Shown here one piece after another: positions 49,080-60,436 of a stretch of DNA of 64,000 nt (position 1 is the stretch's first letter; every line of letters starts with the position of its first letter). The DNA lies in NCBI GenBank assembly GCA_031772625.1, contig CM062814.1:820268757-820332756 (forward strand). The letters run 5' to 3'. The position numbers and the translations under genes are program-made. This stretch comes from Pinus tabuliformis. Its lineage: Eukaryota > Streptophyta > Pinopsida > Pinales > Pinaceae. The notes under the pieces are model-generated. The model searched no databases, was not told where the DNA came from, and saw only the letters and a list, made by a program, of their open reading frames with translations.

Positions 49080-49899
49080 GTATCCAACTACTCTTCCTTG
49101 AGTTTCTGAGTGTCTTTTGGTCCCTTTGAATCCTTCATTTGGTTTGATTTTGTTTTGATACCTTTGGTAAGGATTTCTTTAAATATTTTCCTTTGTTCTT
49201 ATCATTAGGTTGTTTGCAAACTAATTTTGTTTGATCATTGAGTGCTTAAAAGAATTGGTGTTCTAGTCATCATTTTGAAAGCTTGTTTGAATCAATGATT
49301 AGACTTTGCATATTAATTTTCTTCACTTTTGAAAATTAAGTGGCTTGAAAAGAAAAATCTTTGCATTGGCATTTGAAGTTTTTTTGTCTGCATTGAAATT
49401 GGAACAGTTGCATTGAAAAGGCAATTGCATTTTGTACATTGTTTTCTGCATATTATTTGTCTCTTCCCTTAAATAGATTTTCATTGAATGAGAAAGATTC
49501 CATTTCCTCATGCTAGTTTTCATTTTAGGATATTCAGGTGACATTCATAGTGAGCCCCAAAACTGAAACTTAATTGAAGATAAAAAACAAAATATATCGA
49601 ATCAACCTAAGGATCATTTGTAACATTAACACAAACATTTAGAGGTCTAGGCTAGAGACGTGTTCTAACGTTGCTAAACATAGGAGCTGTCATTGTTTTC
49701 CAACATTGTACCCCGGGGGTGAAATCCCATTCCACATACATGAGAGTATAAGATCATTCTCCATGTACCTTTGGGTATATTGGATGGCACTCCACGCACG
49801 TAAAGTATATGGGAATGCTCTCATCGAACTATTACACATTAGACAACACTACTATTGGCTGCACTTCCATGTACCATTGAGTATATTCTAGAAGTCCCC
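49080..49899. other. Unassigned, between Copia and the Tat-like element
   Basis: Possibly leader or LTR of the Tat-like element to the right, but no LTR ends or primer-binding site are readable. The words GGGTATATTGGATGGCACTCCA and TTGAGTATATTCTAG suggest a weak local repeat (49700-49890). Confidence 0.3.
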
Positions 49900-50329
49900 T
49901 ATAGGTTTTTATCCTTTCCATAGGTAACCAAGTCGGCCGCCTTGTATACCATGATGCACCGAACACAACATTTGGGGAGATTTCTTGCACGTATGTTAAG
50001 TCCTTGCTTCTCCAAGGTGTATATTGCAGTTCATGATTGCTTGGTAATCCTTTATGCCTATATTACCCTCTTTTTTATTTATTTTTGTGTTAATTTCTAA
50101 AATTTATTATCCAATGTGGAAGAACAAAATCCCCCATTCCGTTGTTCATGTAGAATGCAAAATAAGCCTCCACTTCCACTAGAGGCTACTCTTGCCTGTC
50201 ATCAAAAGCATAAGAAGACATAAAATAATGAATTGGGAAATTTATGAACCACTTTTGGTCCTCCTCCTGAATCTGATCAACCATAATAATCTTTCCCTTT
50301 GAGTACTGAGCCCGATATCACGTCTACTC

Positions 50330-52790
50330 TTGATGGTGAATAAAAAACAATCGAAAAAGAAGCCCTTGAAACCTTATTGCTTGAGGTCATTGAGCCTAAA
50401 TTTCCTGAGTCATATATTTTACTTCCTAAGGTTGTTGAACCTAAGGAACCCGATCCATCTTCACATGTTACTTCAAGTTCTCCCCCTTCTCTTCCTTTGT
50501 CTTAGACAAAACCTCCAACTATATATCTTGGACTCGACAATGGACCTCTTCCATACGAACTTGTGAGTATTGAAGAGATCCCACAAGAAGAGCCTCGTCC
50601 ATCTACTCCTGTTCATTGGAGTGGACTCCATTTTTATCAGACTGATCCTCTTCCTCCTCTTTAGACTCCAACACAAAATCCTTTACCTGATTCTTTGGAC
50701 TCACCTACAGATTTCTCGTGGCAATCTTCATTGGGATTGTTAACCATGACTAGATCTGATTTGATCTCCCAACCCATGTCTACCACTATGGTTGAGACAT
50801 CAAATGTTGCTTCCTAATCCATGTTTGCAACATCACTAGAGGCACATCTATATGGTGGCTTGTCCATCCCACTCGGTTATCAGTCTTTATCTGGTACCTT
50901 CTTTGGTGTAGCTTCTAGTCCTTGGACCTCTCCCATGTCATCCATTTCAGGAATTCCATCTGGTACTTCTCCTATGAATTCTACACAACCTTCTCCTTAT
51001 CCTCTGCCTACACCTACAATCAAATAGTAGGTTGTTCCTTATGTTAGTGGGAAATGTTATCTTCAACAACCTAACTCTCCTTATGTTGGGTGCCCTCCAT
51101 CTGGATTGCAATTGCCTCCATCATCCCCTCCTCCTATGGCAGGGGGGAAACCTGTTGTTGGTATACCTCAAATTGGTAATCAACTTTATTATAATCCTCC
51201 TTATCCTGGGATGGTTTCCAATGTTTGACAGCCTACTTATCCCATTCAACCTGGTTCATTTTGGGATTGATTGTTGAATCCTCAACCTATGCCGTCTTCA
51301 TCTCAAATTCCTACCTATCCATCTATAACTCAACAAGTTCAAATACATGTAAGTCAACCTTCACAAGCTATCGTTACATCTCAACCTATTTCGTCAATGT
51401 CTAGTAACCCTTAGGTTCCACTTACCCAGCCTTTACAAGGTATCTGACATTGTCAACCACTTGGGTAAGGTACTCCTCAAATTCCGATAAGACAAAATGT
51501 GTATAGTATGGCATAACCGAAATCAAACCCACCTTATGTCAGGATGATGAAAAATCCCACAGGGCAACAGTATAGACCTTATCAGGTTGTTCCGCAAGTG
51601 CCTTTTCAATGCCAACATATCCAAACCCAATTATTCTAACCTTTGCAGGGTTATCATGGAGCTAGTCAACAAAGTTATGTGTATGCTAGTTACTAGAATC
51701 CTCCTTGTTATGGTGCCCAGGTTCCTCTTTATCAAAACCATCCTTATCTAGGAACGCAAGTACCTGTTGCTCAGGCTATTCCTTCTTATCCAGGCTATCC
51801 TCCAACATATTTTAACCGACAATTACCTTTTGTGGCAACTCTCAAATTTCCATATTTGACTTGAATTACCAACGAATTTCCATATTTGATTTCCATCCGA
51901 TATACAAAAATTCAATAGGAATCCTGGAGAAGACCCATTGACTCATGTCATGACATATAATATGTGGTTCTTTTCGAACTCCCTTAATGACTATTCCATA
52001 TGATTACATATTTTCCAACGTACTTTTACATGTACCATAGCTAAATGATACGCTAAGTTACCTAGAGCTTCGTTTCATGATTTTAGTTCCTTGGATACCA
52101 CCTTCCTCACACATTTCTAGTTACCCATCTGGTATGAAACTGGAATGAAACTTCTGACCAAATTCAAACAATCTAAATCCACTCACATTTTAGATCACAT
52201 TCATGAGTGTTAGCATCATTTCTTGCTGGTTAAGACCTATGTTCCAGATTAATTTCTAGCAGAATAGTTTATAAAATCCCTATTTCCATCTATCATGGAG
52301 GATGTAGCTAAAGGAAAAGTCATGACTAAAGAGCAAGTAATTTCTCATGCTCATTATTTGGACCTCATCTATACCCAATCTAGCACACTCTATGAAAAGA
52401 TACCAGATGCTCCAAGACCTTCGAACATTTTTCCTTCCACTCTTGTAAAGAATCTCATGTCGCTGATGGCATCATTGGTTCTGCCAACTCGTAGATAGTG
52501 GGAAAACCATCTAGTGCTGCTCTCACTGTTTCTACCCAAAACTCTTCATCCAATCCTCCTGTGGTTTCTTCTTCTAAGATAAATGTTGTTTCATTTGATA
52601 AAGGAAAATATCAATAGAAACCAGGAAGAAAGAAGAAAGGAAAAGGTAAAAATAATAAATATTCTTCACTGCAGGATAAACAAACAAATCAGTCCTCTAA
52701 TGAGAGACGAAAGCCTCACTACCCATTCTTGATTTGCAATGAGGAGCACTTTACTCATGACTGTCCTCACCACACATAAGTGAATTAATT
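50330..52790 (+). pseudogene. Tat-like gag relic
   Basis: 50330-51850 encodes a Pro/Gln/Tyr/Ser-rich low-complexity N-terminus (for example VPVAQAIPSYPGYPPTYF near 51757-51810). The capsid core follows at about 51940-52500: DPLTHVMTYNMWFFSNSLND, later SFHDF and EDVAKGKVMTKEQVISHAHY. A basic stretch and a Cys/His segment with EEHFTHDCPHH (about 52740-52772) fit a zinc knuckle. It would assemble the particle. Confidence 0.65.
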
Positions 52791-53199
52791 TATGAAATCT
52801 TCCACTTCTCCCGTTGTGTTGACTGACCCGTTTTTGAATCAGGAGACCCATATGGTTGCTCGGGACCCATCTTCCTCTAACATGGTTTTAATGTTATCCT
52901 CCATGAAGCATAAACATGATGTTATGGTGGCTACTTGGAACATGGACTATGATAATGTGAATCCTCTAAATGGTCAGGATACTGATCAACCTACCAGTTC
53001 GACATCACCTCCATCCGATTCTCATCCACCCACGATTCCTATAGAGTTAACTATTAAGCCTCCGAAGGGTGTTGTTCATGTCTTGTTTCAATGCTCGTGA
53101 TAGGGCTACTCAAAATTATAATGTAGTTGAGGACTTGGCTAAGTCTCCATTACCTATATCAACCCTTGAGGTGTTACAAAATTGCCCCACCTAGAAAAA

Positions 53200-53870
53200 G
53201 GATTTGCTTTCAACTATAAGATCTGTAGATCTTTCAAATTCTAGCCTAGTTGCTTTTAGTCATGAAAAATATACCCCTCTCCCTCCAGCTCAATTGGAAA
53301 TTATAATTCAGGTCATCATCCATGGTAAGAACATTCATTGTTCTATTGTGGATGAAGGAGCCTCAACCTGCATCATGTCTATGTCTTACTGGAAAGTGAT
53401 TGGTTCACCTCAATTGAGTCAATCACCTACCACATTGAAGGCTTTTGATGGGAGAACATATAAGCCTTGTGGTATTATGAATTATTTACAAGTATAATTA
53501 GGGGGAAAAACTGTATCCATAGAAGTGGAAGTTATTGACAGACCTCTTGATTATAATCTTCTATTGGGTCATACGTGGGTTTACACCATGGCCATAATCA
53601 TTTCGACTTATTTCCATATGATCTCCTTTCCTCATAAGGGCAGAATTGTGGCCATTGACCAACTCACCTTTTTCGCCTCTAATTCTCATGTTACTAGAAG
53701 TGTCCCACTTGTAGGGGAAACTCTACATTCTTATCAACATGTCAGGGTTGGATTGTTGAAGGATTCCTTGCTCATGGGAACCTTTTCGCTTCCTCCTCCT
53801 CCTCTTCCCGAAAGCTCATCTTTGGTTTCTTATATCAATATGATATCATCTTCTACTTTCTAGATCGATC
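53200..53870 (+). pseudogene. Tat-like aspartic protease relic
   Basis: CSIVDEGASTCIMSMSYW (about 53340-53393) is a retropepsin active-site region of the DxGAS type. RPLDYNLLLGHTWVYTM follows near 53541-53591 as the conserved C-terminal part of the fold, then FPHKGRIVAIDQLTF. The same family of protease, in clearly related words, is encoded on the minus strand at 63300-62950. Confidence 0.72.
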
Positions 53871-54419
53871 TGTGGATTGTACCAGATGAAACTAGCATCC
53901 ATGGTTTTGGCGATCGAATGCCGCTTAACCCTATTGAACTAGATTACAAAGCTATCTATTCAAATTGTGCGGAAAATACCTTTTCTTTGATCAATTGGGT
54001 TGATTGACCATTGGATTATGACACGTCTTTAGATCCATTCTCTCATGTATTCTCTACCGATGAGAGCATCATGGAGATCATGATACCAGACGATGCACTG
54101 TGGGATGATCATCACCATCATTCCTCCTTACCAGATTCCATTGAGGATAATCTCAGTGATGTGTATCTACCCAATTTCATCGAGTCTTTTACGAGTTCCA
54201 TTTCTATCCACGAAGTCAGTTCTGAGAAAAATATCTCGAATATCGAAGTGACGATACCTCTTGATATCTCTGTTAAACCGGGTATTGTTGAACATCTACA
54301 CATTGGTGCGTGTTACTCTCCATGTGAGATTGATACCTATATATCCCTATTTTAGGAGTTTCGTGATGTCTTTTCCTAAACCTATGAGGAAATTCTATGC
54401 ATCTACCCAAATATAGTAA

Positions 54420-55700
54420 TGCATAAGATTAAAACTTATCCTAATGCTAAACCAGTCCAGCAGCGCCTCCGTCCAATCCATCCAAAAAATGCTGCCATGA
54501 TAAAGAGTGAAGTTGAAAAGCTCCTTCGTGCTGGTCTCATATACCCCATTCCTCTTATATATTAGGTATCAAATATTGTCCCTGTCACGAAGAAACAAGG
54601 CACAATCCATGTATGCATCGATTATCAAGCTACAAATTGCACTTGTCCAAAAGACAATTAACCGACCTCGTTCATCGACCAAATTGTTGATGACTGCGTT
54701 GGTTGTGAAATCTATTCGTTCATGGATGGTCTCTCCGAATATAATAAAATCAACATTCTCCTAATAGATCAACCTAAGACTGCATTTATTTGTCCTTGGG
54801 ATATATTGTCCTACTGGAAATTCCCATTTGGTCTGAAGAATGCTGGGGCCATGTTTCAACGAGAAATGGATTACGCTTTTCATGATATTAAACATATTAT
54901 GCAACCCTATTTGGACGATCTCCCAACTCATTCCAAATATCAGGCTTATCACCCGAGACATCTTAAGGCCATTTTCTTACGGGGTAGACATTGTAGTATT
55001 CGATTGGATTGAATCAAATATGTGTTATGCGTTAGTTCTCCTCAGCTTCTTGATTTTGTTATTTCAAAACATGGAATTCGTATCGATCCTTTGAAGGTAC
55101 ATGCAATCATCGAATTTCTTGTGCCTTCTTCACTCGTTCAGTGACAACGCCTTCAAGGGAAAGCTAACTTCCTATGATGATTCGTCCTGAATTACGGTGA
55201 GTTGACCAAAGGATTCACTTTCTTGCTTAAGAAAGGGGTTCCCTTCCATTGGGATAACACAACTCAGAAACTGTTTGATGCCCTGAAAGATGTTATGATT
55301 CAGGCATCTCTATTATATCCCCCTGATTACCAACACAACTATTTCCTGTATCTCGTCGCTATCATTTCTACTATAGCAATGGGATTGATTAAAGAAGATG
55401 ATGTAGGGATAGAAAAAACCATATATTATCTGAATTAGAATCTCAATGATACCGAGATCAGGTATACCCACGCATAAAAGTTAGCTTTGGTGGCTGTTCA
55501 AGCCATCCACATTTTCAAACATTACATCTTACTTTGTAAAACTATGGTAGTTTCAGATTGCAACCGTATGACATACATTTTTTCACGTTAATTGTTGGGG
55601 GGAAAATACTCTAAATGGATCATCATCCTGCAAGAGTTTGACCTGGAATTCATCAAATCCAAGTCAAAGAAATCCTTGGTTTTCGTTGAGCTTATGTGCG
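54420..55700 (+). pseudogene. Tat-like reverse transcriptase and RNase H relic
   Basis: PVTKKQGTIHVCIDYQATN and CPKDN (about 54577-54660), FPFGLKNAGAMFQREMDYAF (about 54824-54883) and QPYLDDLPTHS (about 54902-54934, the catalytic YLDD box) identify a Gypsy reverse transcriptase. RNase H text includes the segment with KLALVAVQAIHIFKHYILLC (about 55478-55540) and GGKYSKWIIILQEFDLEF. The usual Tat order is kept. Confidence 0.82.
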
Positions 55701-55849
55701 ACCTTCCTTCCCTTGATTCTAAATCGACATTTGACGATTCTATCCTTGATGAGTTGTTGTTTCTGATTTCATCATTTGACCCATGGTATGGAGACATTCT
55801 GATTTATCTCCAGACCCAGACTTTCTAGTTTGATACCTCTCGCTCTGAG

Positions 55850-56930
55850 CAACGATGTATTTGATACCAAGCTAAGAATTACATCATCATTGGCGACACC
55901 CTTTATCGACGCGATATTGATACGATTTTACGAAGGTGCCTCATGCATGAGGAGGTCAAGAAAGTCCTCAATGAATGCCACTTGGGGGCATGTGGTGGTC
56001 ATTTATCTGGCTATGCTACTGCGTAGAAGATCTTACGTGCTGGTTACTTTTGGCCTACCATTTTTCGAGACTGTATTCTTGTTGTCCAGAAGTGTCATGC
56101 ATGCCAAATTTATGATCGTAAGACCCGTGCTCCACCCACTCCATTGCATCCCGTTATCACTGTCAGACCGTTTACAAAATGAGGTATTGACTTCATGACA
56201 TGTAACTCTCACTCGGCTGGGGGGCATGGTTATATCATTATTGTAGCATATTATTTTACTAAATGGGCTGAGGCGATGCCTACATTTAACAACACTGGCG
56301 AAATGACTGCATACTTATTTTTTAATCACGTTATTGAACGGTTTGGTGTTCCACAAGCCATAGTTATTTAACATGGAAATAATTTCTGGAATCATATGAT
56401 GACCGAACTAAATTCTAAGTTGGGACTTTCCCATGAGACTTCTGTTTCCTACTATCCTCAGGCTAATGGACAGGTTAAGGCTATCAATAAAGTTCTTAAA
56501 ACTATGCTTCAACATATGGTGGGAATCCATAAATCAGACTGACATTTGCTTCTTTATGCTGCCTTGTGGGCATACCGAACCTCAGTAAGGACTGCTACCA
56601 AAGTTGTGCCCTTTTAGTTGGTTTACGGTCTGGAAGAAATCCTTATAATCGAATGTGAGATTCCATCACTAAAACTAGTCGTTGAACTTCTTCCTACCAC
56701 TTATGTAGAAGAGGCACAATATGACAAAAGTGTCAAGCCTTGTGTCTTCTCAGAAGGAGACCTTGTTCTTTTATATGACCGATAATCTGATAAGTTAGGG
56801 CCAGGTCCATATATTGTCAAGCATTTCCTTGCAAAAGTGGCCTATGCGTTAGTTGATTTTGATGGAATTCCACTTGCGTAGCCTAGGAATGGGATGTACC
56901 TAAATAAATACTATGCTTGATCTCATGCAT
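55850..56930 (+). pseudogene. Tat-like integrase relic
   Basis: VLNECHLGACGGHLSGYAT (about 55960) and VVQKCHACQIYDR (about 56080-56118) form the HHCC zinc region. Core text includes YYFTKWAEAMPTFNNTGEM (about 56250-56305), ERFGVPQAIVI and SVSYYPQANGQVKAIN (about 56440-56490). VFSEGDLVLLYDR near 56745-56783 belongs to the C-terminal domain. Confidence 0.8.
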
Positions 56931-57029
56931 AGTAACACTATGTACATGCCATCTATAGGTGTGTTAAGTGTGTTTACAATGTGTCTCTTTAGAGTTTTCT
57001 AAGGTTTTTGTTGATTCCTTTTGCGTTTG

Positions 57030-57460
57030 GTTTGCAGATGTTTGCATCCCCTGAACCGTACTTTGGTTATGTTGATGGTGCTAGTCGTAGTACAGGAACC
57101 TATCCTCTGCAATGTGGGCTATCGTTTCTCCAAATGGAGAGTTAGTGAGTCTATAAGGGATTTTTATTGGTTTCTCTACCAACAATATCATTGAGTATAA
57201 TGCATTGGTCAAGCTGCCGTCTGATGCTATTTCATATGGTATCCATTGTTTAGTCATTAGACTTGACTCATAGCTCATGGTACTAAAACTTGCTAATGTT
57301 TATTTAGTTAGAAGTCCAACCATTTTGCGTATGTTTTTAAGGGTTCACCTTCTAGAAAGACATTTCAATTTCATACAATATGAAAACATTTATAGAAATA
57401 TAAATACATTGACAGATGTACTTGCTAATCATGTTTTAGGTAGACATTTGCAATGAATGT
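57030..57460 (+). pseudogene. Second RNase H (archaeal-type) after integrase
   Basis: FGYVDGASR near 57062-57088 matches the first catalytic strand of RNase H (DGASxGNPG). NGELVS, STNNIIEYNALV (about 57175-57212), CLVIRLDS (about 57250) and the closing [10 protein letters not shown] (about 57414-57443) follow in RNase H order. Plant Tat elements are known to have gained an extra, archaeal-type RNase H; this fits. It lies downstream of integrase and about 60 bp before the AT microsatellite. Confidence 0.68.
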
Positions 57461-57515
57461 AAATAAATTTCAATACACATCACATCATTGAAAGTACAAT
57501 AGGAACACAAAAACA

Positions 57516-57693
<178 letters not shown>

Positions 57694-57699
57694 TAATTT

Positions 57700-58048
57700 G
57701 GTTTTACAAAATTTGTGCCCGAGACACATATGGCCACATGACCCATATACAAAACTACATGCAAATATCTAAGTAGACTAATCAAAATGCTCATGATAAC
57801 AAGCCACTGCATGAGCTATCTTGCGCAATATCCAACCAATATAGCTAGGCACTCCAAATTTGTGTTGTTGAAGTCACAATGGAACCTGGTAGATTGTGGT
57901 CTCATCTATCCCGTGAGTCAACCCCTCCATGTGGCACTCCACCTAAGTTAGGATCTTGGCTACATTTAGATCCCGTAGTGCATCACGTCCTAATGCAACA
58001 ACCTGTTCTGGTTCTACTGCTACTTGTGGATGTTCTCCTGTGGATGTT
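57700..58048 (-). other. Unrecognised coding-like patch
   Basis: On the minus strand one frame stays mostly readable, with text such as VAVEPEQVVALGRDALRDL and [20 protein letters not shown] (about 58025-57800). I recognise no family. It might be gag of an unknown element or a host gene fragment. It directly abuts the LINE fragment at 58049. Confidence 0.3.
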
Positions 58049-58534
58049 ACCATAAACCAATTTGATAGTGTATGCCCTTGAGCATTTATTATTAGATTAG
58101 TTAATTTTATCTTTGTTCTGATTATGATTTAATGCAATATGATTTAATTGTGATTTAAATTGGGACCATTCCACATCTTTATCATGTTATATTTTTTAAT
58201 CCCATGCAATTTTCCATCTTTTTTTCTAATCCTCTATCTTAGGACGAGAGGAAGCATCCTTTAAGCTAAATATATCCAAATCATGTAGAACTTCTAGGAC
58301 AAGAATAAAAATTCTATGACACCCAAACATCCTATTCAATTATCTTCTCCAATTCTAACCTTGTTTCCATTTCTTACTTTCCAAGCTAACCATATTCCAT
58401 TAAGCATAAAGAATCTGACTAGAGTTTTCCATATCATGGACGCTCCCTTTGATGTTTTCCTATCTTTCCTCATCTAGTCCTCTATACTAACTTATCCAAT
58501 ATATTTCCTTTTAGTCAATTCCCCCATAAAATTT
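58049..58534 (-). mobile_element. L1-type LINE fragment, second copy
   Basis: Matches 15909-16400: shared words include AATTTGATAGTGTATGCCCTTGAGC-type text (first 20 bases AATTTGATAGTGTATGCCCT), TAAATTGGGACCATTCCACATC and GAGTTTTCCATATCATGGA-type text. It encodes the region of ORF2 that ends YTxKLGY. It is cut on the right by the LTR at 58535. Both copies lose similarity at the same base on the left. Confidence 0.8.
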
Positions 58535-60436
58535 TGTTGAAAATAGAAACAAGAAATGTTAAAAATAACATCAAGAAAAAATCCTAATTTAATTTGTCCT
58601 TGAATTAATTTGGGAATAAAATTGTAACTCCACATCTCATGACAACTTGTAATAGTTAAATAAGTTAATTTGACTTAATTAGCACATTTAATTCGAGTTG
58701 AGGGCATAAATAGAGTCATGTAGAGTGTCTACTACAATTAGGACCATTAGTTGAGTTTATTTTGAGTTGTAATTATTTAATTCAGTCTAATTGAGTTAAA
58801 GTCACTTACACTAGTTCCAACTTATGGAGGAATTAGTGGGAGGTCCAGTAGTGGGGTGTAACTTGCAGTAGTGGGGTGTAACTTGCAGTAGTGGGATGTA
58901 ACCTATAGTAGTGGGGTGCTACCTGTCGAATAGTGGGGTGATGCCTATAGTGATACACCAGTAAACTGAAGATTCACTCATAATTAACTCATGCATGTCA
59001 AATCAGAGACAAATCCAATTGAGATTGGAGTTTATGGATAGTGTACTATCGATTGTAAAATCATCTAAATTAAAGAAATGGTGCATGGAATCAGGAGAAG
59101 GCCTAAAATAAATCATTCATTAATTAGAAAGCTCACTAATTTTAACCATTCGAATTTCCTTTAAATGGAGGAATGAGGCACAAGTTTAATCATTTTTTTT
59201 TTAGCACAATTTGGTGAGACCAAGTAATAGGAAGCACAAGTTTGTGCATGGATCTTGTGAGCACAAGGAAGTAGGAGCTTGGAAGGCTTGGAGATTTGGC
59301 TAAGTATTGGCCAAAGGAAGTCACTCTGGCAGAGGATAGAAAATACTTGTGTAGGTTGAGCTCAAGATTGAGCAGAACATATTGTATTCATCCAAGTGTT
59401 ACCGGGAAAAGTGTCTATTTAGAACTGCTCTATCCCACTAAGGTGTGACAGCTGCCTTAGAAACAAATAGAGAAAACTACTTTTGTATTTCCTTTATGAA
59501 CTATATATAGAGAGGAATAGAAAGAACCAACCTGTGTCTTGTGCTAATCCTTTGATCTAATCCCTCTCTTCTTTGACAACTTCCAGCTACCTGCTCCCTT
59601 ACTTGCCCAGCTTCACCAAGTACTTGTAAGATCACAGAAGAAGAAAACTATACAAAGACATGGATCTATATTCATAAATAACTTAGGATCAGATTTAAGT
59701 TAACCATACAAATGTAACAAGCATCAATGATACAAAAGCATGGAGGAAAGACTCAGATAGTTTTTATTGATAAAAAAGAAGATCCAGGAGGAGTTACAAC
59801 CGATGATTCCTGACCCAGCATCAACCTCCCAGCAAAGAAGCCCCTCTTCACCTCCAACAAAGCATAGATCACCCAATTCTCTGATATTTGTCTCAAAACC
59901 AACAGCAATTCCTTACAATGTGCAAAATTCCAGCCTCTGGATCTCTGGGATGAGGGATCCATATATAGATGTGTGTAAGGAGGATGAGTCAGCTTGTGAT
60001 TTGATTAGTGTCTTCTCTCTGTCAGTTCTTGCTTCCACTTGGAGACTGAAGGCCTCTTACTCATCCTTGGTCGAATTCAGTGAGGCAAGTGTCATAGGAG
60101 AAGATTCTGGAAGCTTCCATTGTCTCTCCTCCTCGCGGAATGACACTGCCATTTGTCATTTCTCGCTCAACGCACCCTCATAGTGCATTTAGGTGCGTTG
60201 CAACGCACATAGCCAGTGGATTTAGGTGCTATGAAATGCACTTAGCTAGTGGAGCAGCTGAAATGATCCTGTTTTGACTTATTCTGAGCAGTTTCTAGTG
60301 GAGAACTTCTGGGAGAAGCTGTAATTTGTTGACCTTGTTCCTTTAGGGGTTAGAACAACACTTTTAGGGACTTAGGAGCCCTTGGTTTATGGACATTTCA
60401 TGCTTGGAGTTTTAAGGCACAAAAATGTCTATAACA
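58535..60436 (-). mobile_element. 1.9-kb LTR of a minus-strand Gypsy element
   Basis: Read on the minus strand it starts TGTTATAGACATTTTTGTG at 60436, after the purine tract TTTAGGGGGCAAC, and ends ATTTTCAACA at 58535. A minus-strand TATA box (CTATATAT, 59968-59961) lies about 470 bp in, and AATAAA on the minus strand at 59767-59762. It is the 3' LTR of the element that runs off the right edge. It is inserted in the LINE fragment on its left. Confidence 0.7.
58847..58948. repeat. Tandem repeat, 20 bp x 5
   Basis: Units AGTAGTGGGGTGTAACTTGC start at 58847, 58867, 58887 and 58907, with a fifth, diverged unit from 58927. It lies in the far (U5-side) part of the LTR. Confidence 0.92.

Larger units (their letters stand above)
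49900..57460 (+). mobile_element. Ty3/Gypsy element, Tat-like, fossil
   Basis: Plus-strand order is proline-rich gag, capsid core, zinc knuckle, protease, reverse transcriptase, RNase H, integrase and a second RNase H. Reverse transcriptase motifs (PFGLKNAGAMFQR, PYLDDLPTHS) match the plant Tat type. LTRs were not found: the left side meets the Copia element, the right side an AT microsatellite. The element is broken many times (well over ten) and is probably truncated at both ends. Confidence 0.8.

Noticed and set aside
34881-49088. TCCAAC near both ends as the Copia target duplication
   Set aside because: The word is offset from the LTR ends by different distances on the two sides, so it is not a clean duplication.
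59500-59520. Plus-strand TATA box CTATATATAG as a host promoter
   Set aside because: The word is a near palindrome inside a minus-strand LTR that already has a TATA box and poly(A) signal in the other direction.
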